The notes below the pieces were generated by a model. The model had not been told where the DNA came from. It saw nothing but the letters and a program-made list of their open reading frames with translations, and made no database searches. The position numbers were made by a program, and so were the translations under genes. From CAYLJJ01 sp964384025 (GTDB lineage: Bacteria > Myxococcota_A > Bradymonadia > UBA7976 > UBA1532), in assembly GCA_964384025.1 (NCBI GenBank), contig CAYLJJ010000037.1, forward strand, positions 1-53,814: a stretch of DNA of 53,814 nt, written 5' to 3'. How positions within the stretch are numbered: the stretch's first letter is position 1; the number at the start of each line of letters is the position of its first letter. Positions 33,576 to 42,681 of this stretch are shown piece after piece.

Positions 33576-34492
33576 GCCTCTCCGGGATCGAGTATCTACG
33601 GCGCTATCAAGAGATCGTCGACGATCTAGAAGCTTTCTTAGAGGCCGCTCAACGCCCGCTGCCCAAGGTGGTCTGGGCCAACCCCCTCAGGGGCTCTTTA
33701 GAAGAGACCGCTGCCCGCATTCTGGTTCACTGCCCAAGGGCGAGTTCCCTCTCTTGGCGTCCAGGGGCTTGGCGTATTCCTCCCGAAGAGCGCCCCGGTC
33801 ACTGGCCTGAGCACCTCCTGGGACGCATCCATGTACAGGAGGAGGCTTCTCTCTTGGCAGGAGATCTGATGCAGGCTCAGCCTGGAGAGCGAATCCTAGA
33901 TCTCTGCGCAGCTCCAGGGGGCAAGAGCGCTCAGATGGCGATCGCCATGAAGGATCAGGGTTTCCTGTTGGCCAATGAGCGCTCCTTTGGGCGCCTTAGC
34001 CCTCTACGACGCACTCTAGACCGCATGGGCGTCACCTGCGCAGCCGTCTCCTGTATGGATGGGGTCCGCCTCCCCCTCGCCCCAGGCTCTTTTGATGGGG
34101 TCTTTGTAGACGCGCCTTGCAGCTGCGAGGGCACCAGCCGCAAGAGCGGAGCGCGGCAACACTGTGCCACCACAGAGCGCTTTCGAGACAGCCTCAGCCA
34201 GGTACAGCGTGCCCTCTTGCGTAAGGCGGTTAAGTTTTGCCGCCCTGGGGGGCGCATCGTCTACTCCACCTGTACCTATGCGCCGGAGGAGAATGAGGCG
34301 GTCCTCAATATCATCCCTCAAGGGGAGGCCCTCATCGAGGCCTTGCCCCCCTTCTCAGGCTTAAAGACCGCTCCTGGGATCTCTACATGGGGAGATCAGC
34401 ATTTCCGCGCTGACATCGGGAACGCTCTGCGCATCTGGCCCCACCACAATGACACTGGAGGCTTCTTCCTTGCGCGCCTCAAGCGACTTTGA
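33572..34492 (+). CDS. rRNA m5C methyltransferase, RsmF/RsmB-like catalytic domain
   Basis: About 306 residues starting at a TTG that overlaps the malG stop (TTGA); the longer frame upstream is inside malG. This is a NOL1/NOP2/Sun SAM-dependent RNA cytosine-5 methyltransferase: SAM motif DLCAAPGGKSAQMA, VDAPCSCEGTSRKS with one active Cys, and YSTCTYAPEENE with the second. The HIRDPVA-like N-terminal region is short. The usual C-terminal PUA-like domain is absent here and seems to be encoded by the next, overlapping gene. It probably methylates 16S rRNA; being last in a sugar-transport operon is odd. Confidence 0.9.
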   Translation: MSLSGIEYLRRYQEIVDDLEAFLEAAQRPLPKVVWANPLRGSLEETAARILVHCPRASSLSWRPGAWRIPPEERPGHWPEHLLGRIHVQEEASLLAGDLMQAQPGERILDLCAAPGGKSAQMAIAMKDQGFLLANERSFGRLSPLRRTLDRMGVTCAAVSCMDGVRLPLAPGSFDGVFVDAPCSCEGTSRKSGARQHCATTERFRDSLSQVQRALLRKAVKFCRPGGRIVYSTCTYAPEENEAVLNIIPQGEALIEALPPFSGLKTAPGISTWGDQHFRADIGNALRIWPHHNDTGGFFLARLKRL

Positions 34493-34952
34493 GCCCTACC
34501 CTGACCCTGAGTTGGTCCTAAACTGGTTAGAGCAGCGCTTTGGCCTTGGCTCTGAGCTGTTCCAGGATCATCAACTTTGGCATCGATCGGGCTCCGCGCC
34601 CATCTGGATCGCTCAGGCAGGAGTCCAGCCTCCTCTAGGGCTCGCGATCAATGCTCTGGGGATCATGCTCAGCCGCAAGCCTCCTCCCAGGGCCAAGCCC
34701 AGCAGCATCTTCCTGATGCGCTTTGGCGCCCAGGCAACCCGCAACGTCTACTGCTTGAACGAGGCGGAATCAGCACGCTTCCTTCGTCGCGAGGCTCAGC
34801 ACATCGAAGCTCCAGAGGGGGCGCGGGGTTACTGTATTGTTAAGGCTGTGAGGGGAGATGTACTGGGCTGTGGGCGCTTGGATAAGGGAATCCTCTACAG
34901 TGAAATCCCAAAATCTTGGATCTACGAAATACAGGGCAGCTCTAAGGTTTAA
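34449..34952 (+). CDS. RsmF C-terminal (PUA-like) domain as a separate gene
   Basis: A 167-residue protein that overlaps the methyltransferase gene by 44 bases in another frame. Its last part, GYCIVKAVRGDVLGCGRLDKG followed by a pattern ending IPKSW, matches the RNA-binding C-terminal domain of RsmF (GLPLGWGK..., ...PKG). The first half resembles the preceding linker domain. It may bind in trans to the catalytic protein, or the pair may be one gene split by a frameshift. A sequencing error is possible, but the overlap with an ATG and full codon bias argues for a real gene. Confidence 0.75.
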   Translation: MTLEASSLRASSDFEPYPDPELVLNWLEQRFGLGSELFQDHQLWHRSGSAPIWIAQAGVQPPLGLAINALGIMLSRKPPPRAKPSSIFLMRFGAQATRNVYCLNEAESARFLRREAQHIEAPEGARGYCIVKAVRGDVLGCGRLDKGILYSEIPKSWIYEIQGSSKV

Positions 34953-35147
34953 ACCTCAATCACTGAAGTGAAAAAATCAGCCACCAAGGCGACCTTCCTC
35001 CTCTTGAACGCAGACAAGGTAGCTCAACATATGTTTGAGAGCTTCTATTGGTGAGTAAAACTCTCTCTTTGTATAAAAAATTCTATCGTGCTGAGGAGCA
35101 GTGAATGCCTCTGGATTGACTTAGTTATAAAACATTTTACTGGACGC

Positions 35148-35903
35148 CTATGATGGTTTCTGAGCCAGGCAGATGCAGCGTGGGCTGTTGAGGCTCAAGG
35201 CTGAGCCATATATGTCGCCATAAAGCTCAACCTCTCCAAAGCCGACCGATTTCAGAAGTCGGATCAGATCGCAGGGCATATAGAGGCGCACAGAGCTCTC
35301 TCTGATGGTGCGCCTCTCGTCGGGAAGGAGATAGGTCCAGCGTTTGAGGATGCGACCGTTAAAGAGATCCAGGCGGCTCTCACGCAGCAACAGCAGCTCT
35401 CCCTTGGGGCTTTCTCGGCGGGTGATCACCTGCTCTTTGAAGTGGGCCAAGATGCCGGGGACATTCATAAAGTCCAGGATAAAGTAACCACCAGGCTCCA
35501 GAGCCTCAAAGGCGCGCGCCAGCATCTGGCGGTTCTCCTGATCGCTCTCGGCATAGCCAAAGCCGGTCCACCAGTTAAAGACGCCCTGACAGGGAAGGCT
35601 GGGGAGAGCCTCAAAGGCATCTCCGACCTCCAGCTGGAGCTGAAGCCCTCGCGCCGCTGCTTCCTCCTGAGCGCGCTGAATATAGCTCTCTGCCTGATCC
35701 ACCCCCTCGACGAGGTAACCCCGCTCCGCCAATGGGAGCGCTAGGCTCCCAAGACCACAGCACTGATCGAAGATCCTCGCCCCCGGTTTAAGTTCAAGGC
35801 GCTGGACTAAGAAGTTTAGGGTCTGCTCCAGCACCTCAGCGTCGGAGCGCTGAAGCAGAATATCCGCCAATAGATCGTCATAAAGAGGCCCCCACCAGTT
35901 CAT
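35148..35903 (-). CDS. Class I SAM-dependent methyltransferase
   Basis: A 251-residue soluble enzyme. SAM-binding motif I reads IFDQCCGLGSLALPLAERG, motif II VEGVDQAESYIQRAQEEAA, and GVFNWWTGFGYAESD follows, typical of small-molecule methyltransferases. Substrate cannot be told. Its ATG overlaps the asparagine synthase stop (ATGA), so it is co-translated with that enzyme and the dehydrogenase upstream. Confidence 0.88.
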   Translation of the reverse strand: MNWWGPLYDDLLADILLQRSDAEVLEQTLNFLVQRLELKPGARIFDQCCGLGSLALPLAERGYLVEGVDQAESYIQRAQEEAAARGLQLQLEVGDAFEALPSLPCQGVFNWWTGFGYAESDQENRQMLARAFEALEPGGYFILDFMNVPGILAHFKEQVITRRESPKGELLLLRESRLDLFNGRILKRWTYLLPDERRTIRESSVRLYMPCDLIRLLKSVGFGEVELYGDIYGSALSLNSPRCICLAQKPS

Positions 35904-37762
35904 AGACTCCCCTCTCCCATCGCGAAGTTCTTTTGTAAGGCGCCTGCCGAGAGCAGGAGCATCAGGGCGGGCTCAGCCCTTCGCCGCAGCTTAGGTTCCT
36001 CCAGGCTCTTGAGCCAAGCCTGAAGAGAGCGCTCCTCAAAGAGGGGCAGCGTTTGGCCGCTGATCTGCTCACGGACGCGCGCCCAGAGCTTGGGAGTGGC
36101 GCAAAGAGGGGGCGCTAAGAAGGGGTGTTTGCGCCTCTGGTTGATCGCCTCAGGGAGCAGCGCCCGCGTCTCTCCTCGAAGCGCGTACTTCTCCACCCCA
36201 TCGCGGATCTTATCCCTCATAGGGAGCGCCACAGCGCGCTCAAAGAAGAGATGATCCAGGAAAGGAGTGCGGCCCTCCAGGGAGGCAGCCATCTCGGTTC
36301 CATCCCCCAGGGTGCGCAGGATATAGCCCGCCAAAGCCAGGCGGGTCCAAAGATAGCTCGCCTGATCTACCGGGTGGCGCCCCCTGAGCTGCTCCTCAAC
36401 CTCAAAGGAGGCCAAGAGCGCGCTGAAAGGGTCTCTGTGCTTCAGGCTTTGGCGATGCTCAGGGCTCAGCAGCTTGATCAGCGGGCGACCCAAGGCGGCC
36501 TTGGCCCTCAGGAAGCTGGGCACAGCGCCCAGGGCTCGACGGATGCTCTCCAGAGGAGGCGCCCCAGGCTCCAGTAACATCACGCCAGAAGAAGGAGAGT
36601 CCTCTGCCGAGGGCTCAGGGGCTTGGCCCTGTGAGAGGAGCAGATCTTGTCGCAGGTGTGGATAGCCCAGGAGGGCTTCATCGGCGCCCTCTCCAGTCAG
36701 CACCACCTTGAGCCCCTCCGCCTGCGCCGCCTTCGCCAAGAGGTATTTAGCTGAGAGCTGTCCATTGATCGCCAAGCCCTCTGAGAAGTAGACCGCTTCC
36801 GGGAGGCTCTCGAGGATCGCTTCTTGGCTCACCGGCACTGAGTTCAGCTCAGCGCCTACATGTCGCGCCATCTCCTGAGCCAAGGGCGCTTCGTCGTAGA
36901 GTCTCCCTTCAAAGGAGACGCTCAAGCAGCGCGCGGGCTGGGAGAGCTGTGGTGCGGCCAGGGCCAGGAGGGTGGCGGAGTCGATCCCTCCGCTGAGATA
37001 GAAGCCCAGAGGGGCATCCGCGCGCAGCCGCAGGGCCACCGCCTCCTCAAGCTGAGAGAACATCTCCTCAGCGCTGCCGGTGCGCGGCTCCCCCTCTCTG
37101 GGGAGGTTGAGATCCCAGTAGCGATGCAGCCACGCTTGCTCCTCCTCGATGATCAGACAGTGAGCTGGGGGGATCGCCTTGACTCCCTCAAAGAGGCTCT
37201 GTTGAGGCAGGAGGTATTGGTGGCTGAGGCAGTGAAGGAGAGCGCGCTGGTTCCAGGCCGCAGGTAGGCCCAGGGAGAAGAGGGCCTTGGCCTCTGAGGC
37301 CAGCAGCCAGCCCCTCCTCCAAGGAGCGTAACAGAGGGGCTTGATCCCAAAGCGATCTCGGGCGGCGAGGAGGCGTCGGCGTCGCCCATCCCAGAGGAGC
37401 AGGGCGAACTCCCCCCGGAGCTGTTCAAGGAAGCCCAACCCCAGCTCCTCGTAGAGATGAAGGGCGATCTCGCTGTCTGAGCCTGTACGGAAGCGATGTC
37501 CTCGCACCTCCAACTCTCGACGTTGGCGCTCAAAGTCATAGAACTCACCATTGACCACGAGCGCGATCTGAGCATCCTCGCTCTCGATGGGCTGATGACC
37601 ATCCAGGGGCTGAATCACACTCAGGCGGCTGTGCGCGAGATGGATCCCAGGGCTTCTCCACTGCCCCCGAGCATCAGGGCCGCGATGCCTGAGGCGCTCC
37701 AGAGCCTCATTCATGCGGGCCTCTGAAATCTGTACGCCCAGGGCTGCGATCAGGCCACACAT
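35900..37762 (-). CDS. asnB: Asparagine synthase (glutamine-hydrolysing)
   Basis: About 620 residues. Starting at 37762 places the nucleophile Cys directly after Met (MCGLIAALG), as required for the class II glutamine amidotransferase domain. NGEFYDFERQRREL and DRFGIKPL follow. The second half is the ATP-pyrophosphatase synthase domain with LSGGIDSATLLALA. It converts aspartate, glutamine and ATP to asparagine, or amidates another acid if it belongs to a biosynthetic pathway. The start shares one base with the upstream stop (TGATG). The neighbours, an MDR dehydrogenase and a methyltransferase, leave open a specialised role. Confidence 0.92.
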   Translation of the reverse strand: MCGLIAALGVQISEARMNEALERLRHRGPDARGQWRSPGIHLAHSRLSVIQPLDGHQPIESEDAQIALVVNGEFYDFERQRRELEVRGHRFRTGSDSEIALHLYEELGLGFLEQLRGEFALLLWDGRRRRLLAARDRFGIKPLCYAPWRRGWLLASEAKALFSLGLPAAWNQRALLHCLSHQYLLPQQSLFEGVKAIPPAHCLIIEEEQAWLHRYWDLNLPREGEPRTGSAEEMFSQLEEAVALRLRADAPLGFYLSGGIDSATLLALAAPQLSQPARCLSVSFEGRLYDEAPLAQEMARHVGAELNSVPVSQEAILESLPEAVYFSEGLAINGQLSAKYLLAKAAQAEGLKVVLTGEGADEALLGYPHLRQDLLLSQGQAPEPSAEDSPSSGVMLLEPGAPPLESIRRALGAVPSFLRAKAALGRPLIKLLSPEHRQSLKHRDPFSALLASFEVEEQLRGRHPVDQASYLWTRLALAGYILRTLGDGTEMAASLEGRTPFLDHLFFERAVALPMRDKIRDGVEKYALRGETRALLPEAINQRRKHPFLAPPLCATPKLWARVREQISGQTLPLFEERSLQAWLKSLEEPKLRRRAEPALMLLLSAGALQKNFAMGEGSL

Positions 37763-38652
37763 CAGGGCCACCCAAAGAAGAGCTTACGCTCCTCTCCATC
37801 ACGAGCAGCCGCGAAGAGTTCTCGATAGCTGGAGAGCGGTTGAACCTCGCCGATGAGATCATCCACCGGTAGGTGGCTCAGGAGCTGGAGAGCCTCTGAG
37901 AAGTCACCGTAGTGGACCCCCTGTAAGCGAACCTCCTTACGGACACTCTGTAAGATATCCAGAGGCAGAGGGCGGGGAGGGCGGCTCTTGAGGATGATCA
38001 AACCTCCAGGGCGGATCATAGAGAGCGCCTGCGTGAGGCCCTCAGCGGTGCCGCTGGCCTCGATGATGGGATCCCAGCGCCCAGGTGCCTCATCCCCTTG
38101 AGCGATGGGTGCTTGGATTCCACGGTTGGCTAAGATCCTCTGCGTTAGGAGGGCGATACGCCCTCGCCCCAGGAGCAGCGGTCGCCCCCCGCTCAGGTCT
38201 GCTTTCAGTACCGCCAAGCAAGCCGCCACCGGCTCAGCCAGGGCAGCGTGACAGAGAGATAAGCCCTCAGGGACCGGGTAGACCTGCTCGGCGGGGAGTG
38301 TCAGTGCTTCAGCGAAGGCCCCATCCCGGTCTAGGCCCAGCATCTCAGGGCTGAGGCAGGGCTCATCCACTGGGCAGGCAGTGCAGCGCCCACAGGGGAT
38401 GATCGGCATCACGCTTACGAGGCTCCCCAGCGAAGGAGCTGTGACCCCTGGTCCCCAAAGCTCTACGATCCCCGCCAGCTCGTGCCCCAAGACACAGGGC
38501 TCTACACAGGGAAGCAGACCATCAGCGACATAAAGATCGGTACGACAGATCCCCGCTCGCTTGACGCGGATGCGCAGCTCTCCGAATCCTGGCTCCGGCA
38601 GGGGGTGTTCACGCAGGCAGAGCTGTTTTCTCTCTCGAATGAGCGCCTTCAT
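37762..38652 (-). CDS. Zinc-type MDR dehydrogenase, shortened
   Basis: A 296-residue medium-chain dehydrogenase/reductase, 40-50 residues shorter than usual. Zinc ligands are present: GICRTDLYV, GHE, and the structural site CGRCTACPVDEPC. The NAD-binding half is reduced; the usual GxGxxG motif appears only as LLGRGRIAL and the domain has lost segments. GLIILKSRPPRPLPLDI lies near the C-terminus. Either it uses a degenerate cofactor site or it has a binding role. First gene of the three-gene minus-strand operon. Confidence 0.8.
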   Translation of the reverse strand: MKALIRERKQLCLREHPLPEPGFGELRIRVKRAGICRTDLYVADGLLPCVEPCVLGHELAGIVELWGPGVTAPSLGSLVSVMPIIPCGRCTACPVDEPCLSPEMLGLDRDGAFAEALTLPAEQVYPVPEGLSLCHAALAEPVAACLAVLKADLSGGRPLLLGRGRIALLTQRILANRGIQAPIAQGDEAPGRWDPIIEASGTAEGLTQALSMIRPGGLIILKSRPPRPLPLDILQSVRKEVRLQGVHYGDFSEALQLLSHLPVDDLIGEVQPLSSYRELFAAARDGEERKLFFGWP

Positions 38653-38703
38653 CAGAGGAGTCTTTCGCTTCAGGAGCTGAGCTGCAAGCCCGATTGTGTT
38701 GCT

Positions 38704-39183
38704 TCATCTGCGTTGCATGCTGCGAGAGCGACTCAAGCCCGTGAGGAACCAAGCAAAGAGAGGGAATACAGGGGGCAGCGCAAAGAGAATCCAGGGAAGG
38801 GTGTCTTGATCAAGCCAGGTGATGGGGTTGCCATCTGAATCGATAATACGACATCCAAAGCGTCCATGGCTGCCAAACCACAACGCGATGTCATGCATCG
38901 GGCTGACAAAGAACTTAAAAGAGAACCAGAGCACCACCACAGACAGCAACAGATAGATCCAGCGCCTGAGGTGCCGTTTTGGAGATCTGAGCAGCCAAAG
39001 GCTTGCCCAAAAGAGGGCTGCGAAGATCAGAACAGGGAGCACTCTCAGGGGATGAAAGCCAAGCCAGGAGTTGACTTGGTAGGACCAAAAGAGGGCCAAG
39101 AGGCTGATGATCCCCGCGATCACGGCGTGTAGGCTCAGGGCGATGGTGGTGATGAGCTGGAAGCGTTCAGCGCTGCTCTTCAT
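38704..39183 (-). CDS. Small membrane protein, unknown
   Basis: A 159-residue inner membrane protein with about four hydrophobic segments (13-35, 46-64, 76-94, 131-150) and a short extracytoplasmic stretch (GSHGRFGCRIIDSDGNPITW). The end is basic (LSRSRSMQRR). I do not recognise the family. It overlaps the OmpA-FecR gene by 17 bases and is last in the four-gene envelope operon, so a link to it is likely. Confidence 0.75.
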   Translation of the reverse strand: MKSSAERFQLITTIALSLHAVIAGIISLLALFWSYQVNSWLGFHPLRVLPVLIFAALFWASLWLLRSPKRHLRRWIYLLLSVVVLWFSFKFFVSPMHDIALWFGSHGRFGCRIIDSDGNPITWLDQDTLPWILFALPPVFPLFAWFLTGLSRSRSMQRR

Positions 39184-40696
39184 GAGCTTTCTCAGGTTCA
39201 GGGCAGAGCAGATGGATGCTGGAGGGCATCCCCAAACCCTCCTCTTCCTCAGCGCGGACCTGCCAGTAGAGGGCTTTTTGGGGTGCTGTCTTTAGCTTTA
39301 GGCTGTTCTCTTGTGTGCGCTCAAGCTTGATCCTTCGAAGGAGGCTAACATCCAAGGCAAAGAGGATTTGATAGCCTTGCGCACCCTCCACGGTAGACCA
39401 ACTCAGCTCATGTTCACAGCCCTCAGCGGGCTGAAGATTATGGGGAGCAGGGAGGCGCTGCATCGACTCCTCTTTGGCTCCTAAGAACAGACGCTCTCCC
39501 TTTCTTAGGCTGAAAGAGCGCGCCTCCCCTGTAGCCACCTGAGCCTGTCCCGAGTCCAACTCCACCCAACCCAGGCCCTCATGGTCAACTTGAAGTTGAA
39601 GACGAGCCTGCTTAAGGGAGAGTGATCCCCCCCGGAAGGCATAGAGGGAGCGGCTCTGAGGGCGCCCTTGGGGGTTCGCTAAGATCCAGAGCCGCCCTCG
39701 CCGGAGCTGGATCGCGACATAGCTCTTCTGTGCTTCTGGATCATAAAAAAGCTTGCCCAAGCTGAGCACGCTCTCCTCCTCAAGGAGCAGTCGGCTGAGA
39801 TCAGGGAGCCGCAGGAGGAGGCGACCCCCAGGACCAGTACGGATATCGATCCCCTCCTCCAGCTCATCCCGGAAAGAGAGAGGGCTCCAGCTGCGCCTGC
39901 TCCCGCTCTCCTCTGGGCGCTCAGCCCACTCAGGATCACCCCAAAGCCCTACCACCGCAGCACGCCCCCATTGGAGCGCTTGGCGCTCCTGGAGAGCTGC
40001 ACGATCTCCCTGAACCATACGAAAGATCACACGGCGGTTCTGCCCATATTTTCGGGCCTCAGGGCGAGTCTCACCCAGCCCATAGGCTAGGAGGCGCTCG
40101 GGAGCGACGCCATAGCGCACCAGGGCCTCTCGAATCGCGCTGGCCCGCGCCTCGCTCAACTTCTGATTGTAACCCAGGCTGCCTCGGGCATCGGTGTGTC
40201 CTTCAATCAGCAGCAGCTGAATCTCTGGAGTGGATTGAATCCGCGCCCCGATCGCCTTTAGGGCGCTCTGAGAGGCGCGGGTAAAGCGCAGAGAGTTGAG
40301 ATGGAAATGGACACGCTGGTTAAACTCCAGCTCCTCTCCGGCGAAGGCGCCTCGCTGAAGGGCAGCTTCATAGGGCGTCACCGTCTCCACTACACCCCAG
40401 CGGGTCTGCTTGCCCACCCCCCCTGTACCTCTCAGGCTGGGATCTTTAGGAGAAGCCCTCCTCCTGTTCTTCCGTGGCGATGCAGCTCCTTCCTTGAGCG
40501 GCGTAGGCTTCGCCTTGAGCGACGCGGGCTCTCCCTGAGCTTCCCCCTCAGCAACACCCCCATCAGGGTCCTTTTTTTGACCTCGCTCCCCCTTCGCCTC
40601 TTTTGAGGGGCTCAGCTTGGGAGGGCGCAGTCGGATGCGGATCTCCTGCGCTTGAGCAGGGAGCAGCAACCAGAGCAGCAGGGGGCTGAACCTCAT
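39167..40696 (-). CDS. OmpA-domain and FecR-domain fusion protein
   Basis: A 509-residue exported protein (signal LLWLLLPAQAQ). A Lys/Pro-rich linker (25-90) precedes an OmpA peptidoglycan-binding domain (about 125-225) with LLIEGHTDARGSLGYNQKLSEARA and NRRVIFRM. A FecR-like beta-solenoid follows (IDIRTGPGGRLLLRLPD, YVAIQLRRGRLWILANP, FSLRKGERLFLG), then a fibronectin-like end (HELSWSTVEGAQGYQILFAL). The FecR fold usually occurs in sigma-factor regulators; here it is tied to a cell-wall-binding domain with no transmembrane helix. ATGA overlap with the gene upstream. Confidence 0.85.
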   Translation of the reverse strand: MRFSPLLLWLLLPAQAQEIRIRLRPPKLSPSKEAKGERGQKKDPDGGVAEGEAQGEPASLKAKPTPLKEGAASPRKNRRRASPKDPSLRGTGGVGKQTRWGVVETVTPYEAALQRGAFAGEELEFNQRVHFHLNSLRFTRASQSALKAIGARIQSTPEIQLLLIEGHTDARGSLGYNQKLSEARASAIREALVRYGVAPERLLAYGLGETRPEARKYGQNRRVIFRMVQGDRAALQERQALQWGRAAVVGLWGDPEWAERPEESGSRRSWSPLSFRDELEEGIDIRTGPGGRLLLRLPDLSRLLLEEESVLSLGKLFYDPEAQKSYVAIQLRRGRLWILANPQGRPQSRSLYAFRGGSLSLKQARLQLQVDHEGLGWVELDSGQAQVATGEARSFSLRKGERLFLGAKEESMQRLPAPHNLQPAEGCEHELSWSTVEGAQGYQILFALDVSLLRRIKLERTQENSLKLKTAPQKALYWQVRAEEEEGLGMPSSIHLLCPEPEKAHEEQR

Positions 40697-42681
40697 GGCG
40701 AGCCCCTGCCTGCGCGTTTGAGGATCTGCAGCTCTACTCGTCGGTTGAGGAAGCGGTTGGCCGCGCTGTGGTTGGGGAGCAGGGGGCGAGTGCCTCCATA
40801 GCCCTGAGCGCTCAGGCGCTCAGGAGCGATCCCCTCAGCGATGAGCGCTGCACGGACCACCTGGGCGCGCTGCTGAGAGAGCCGCATTCTCAGCGCTTGA
40901 TCTCCGATGCCATCTGTATGAACCGCGATCTCGAGTTTAAGTAGCTCAGGGCGCTGCTTAAGGTAGCGCGCCATCCTCTTGATCTTAGGGAGGCTGTCAT
41001 CCCGAAGCTGAGGCTTGTAGGAGCGAAAGATGATCGGGAGGGGCGGGCGGATGATCCCAGGGCGGTGAGGCAGCCCCATCTTACGAGTTTGGAGGCTCAG
41101 CTCGATGGGTCGCAGCACCCTTAACTCTACACGGCGGTTGCGCGCACGATCGGCGGCGCTCCGGTTGCTGGCGACGGGGACATCCGCGCCATAGCCTCTC
41201 ATTCTCAAGCGTGCAGCGGGGACCCCCCGCTCGCTGAGCGCATCCCCCACCGCCTTTGCGCGACGCAGAGAGAGGGTGCGTCTCCGATTGGGGCTGCCCT
41301 GAGCCTCTAGATGCACTCCGATCTCCAATGTCTTAAGCTCAGGGTGTGACTGAATATAGCGCGCCAGACCATCCAGCACCTCTGTAGCGCTCTCATCAAG
41401 AGCTGTCCCCAGAAACTGGAGGGGCTGGGCGGGGTGTAGAGTGTCGCCCAAAATCAGGGGGGCCATCGGTTCCTGAGGAGCCCGAGGCGCGGGCTGAGCT
41501 GATCGCTCCTCCAGATCAGGGATCCCATCCTCATCCCGATCTCCATCCCAATCCTCAGGCGCGTTGGGGGCTCCATCCTGAGCATCCTTCAGAAGATCAA
41601 GGTCATTGTCGGGATCTGGACAGCCATCATCGTCCAGGAAGTGGTCGAGATCTTCAGGGAGATGAGGACAGTGATCCTCCAGGTTGGGGATCCCATCTTT
41701 GTCCCAATCACTGGGAGCTGAGGTGCTGGCAGGAGCAGGGCAGCCCAGCCGAGTAGGGAGACCTGGGATCTCAATACAGCGATCCTCAAAGTCAAAGACT
41801 CGATCTCCATCGTAATCTCCCTGGCGGGGGCGCAGCTCCCAACCCAGAAATGCCCGCCAGCTGGGAGCGCCATAGCCCGGCAGTAGGCCCATCCCCGCGC
41901 CCATGAGCAGGGCGAGCTGATCTCGGAGGCGAACCGAAAACGCCCCATTGATCCCCAAAGGGCTCTGCTCCAGGTGGCGGAGAGGGTTCAGCGCTGAACA
42001 AGCGCCCTTGAGTTCCAGGCTCCCACTCCAGTCTGAATCGATGCGCTCCCGCCAAGCCAGATCAAAGAGCAGCTCATCTCCCATCGGCTCCTGATCAAGG
42101 CGGCCTCCCGATCGAAGGCGATAGCCAAGGCCCAGCAGAAGTGCGCGGCGTGAGTTCAGGGGCAACTCAAAGAGCATCCGTCCTCGCCCAGAGGCGCCTC
42201 CCTCAGCGCTGTAGCTCTCTGGCTCTCCCAAGCCCAAGCGCAGGGCAGCTTCTAGAGCCAACCCAAAACCCGCCTTCAGAGGATCCATCAGGCTGATACG
42301 CAGCCCCAAGCCTGGATCTCCCAGAGCAAAGCTGGACAGCGGCGCCCCTCCCAGACGCCGCCCCTCTTGGTAGAGGATCAGTGGCAAGCTCAAGCTGAGA
42401 TCTCCCCAGGAGCGCCAACCATAGGAAAGCTGGTTGTCCAGGCTTAGACGCAGAGCCACCAAGTCCTCTTGGCGCGCTCCTTGGTCGTAGAGGATCAGGG
42501 GGCGACGCTCCAGGGTGCTGATAGAGCCAAAGGCCAACTCCCCCTCTCTGAAGCTCTGTGTTCCCGGGAGCCCCAGGTAGGGACCTAAGCCCGGTTCAAA
42601 GCGCCGTGTGTTGCCCCCTTCAGCAAAAGCACCCTGGCTGAGATTGAGGAGGGATAGGCTGAGGAGGAGGAGAGACCTCAC
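40693..42681 (-). CDS. Barrel, TSP3 and double OmpA-domain outer membrane protein
   Basis: A 662-residue protein with a signal ending GAFAEGG. Residues 25-285 look like an outer membrane barrel of myxobacterial type. Residues 287-395 hold TSP type-3 repeats (DYDGDRVFDFEDRC, DKDGIPNLEDHCP). Two OmpA domains follow: the first (about 420-510) has VHLEAQGS where HTD is usual, so its peptidoglycan-contact Asp seems lost although NRRVELRVL is kept; the second (about 555-655) has AVHTDGIGD and NRRVELQIL. It is coupled to its neighbours by four-base overlaps on both sides. Confidence 0.87.
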   Translation of the reverse strand: MRSLLLLSLSLLNLSQGAFAEGGNTRRFEPGLGPYLGLPGTQSFREGELAFGSISTLERRPLILYDQGARQEDLVALRLSLDNQLSYGWRSWGDLSLSLPLILYQEGRRLGGAPLSSFALGDPGLGLRISLMDPLKAGFGLALEAALRLGLGEPESYSAEGGASGRGRMLFELPLNSRRALLLGLGYRLRSGGRLDQEPMGDELLFDLAWRERIDSDWSGSLELKGACSALNPLRHLEQSPLGINGAFSVRLRDQLALLMGAGMGLLPGYGAPSWRAFLGWELRPRQGDYDGDRVFDFEDRCIEIPGLPTRLGCPAPASTSAPSDWDKDGIPNLEDHCPHLPEDLDHFLDDDGCPDPDNDLDLLKDAQDGAPNAPEDWDGDRDEDGIPDLEERSAQPAPRAPQEPMAPLILGDTLHPAQPLQFLGTALDESATEVLDGLARYIQSHPELKTLEIGVHLEAQGSPNRRRTLSLRRAKAVGDALSERGVPAARLRMRGYGADVPVASNRSAADRARNRRVELRVLRPIELSLQTRKMGLPHRPGIIRPPLPIIFRSYKPQLRDDSLPKIKRMARYLKQRPELLKLEIAVHTDGIGDQALRMRLSQQRAQVVRAALIAEGIAPERLSAQGYGGTRPLLPNHSAANRFLNRRVELQILKRAGRGSP

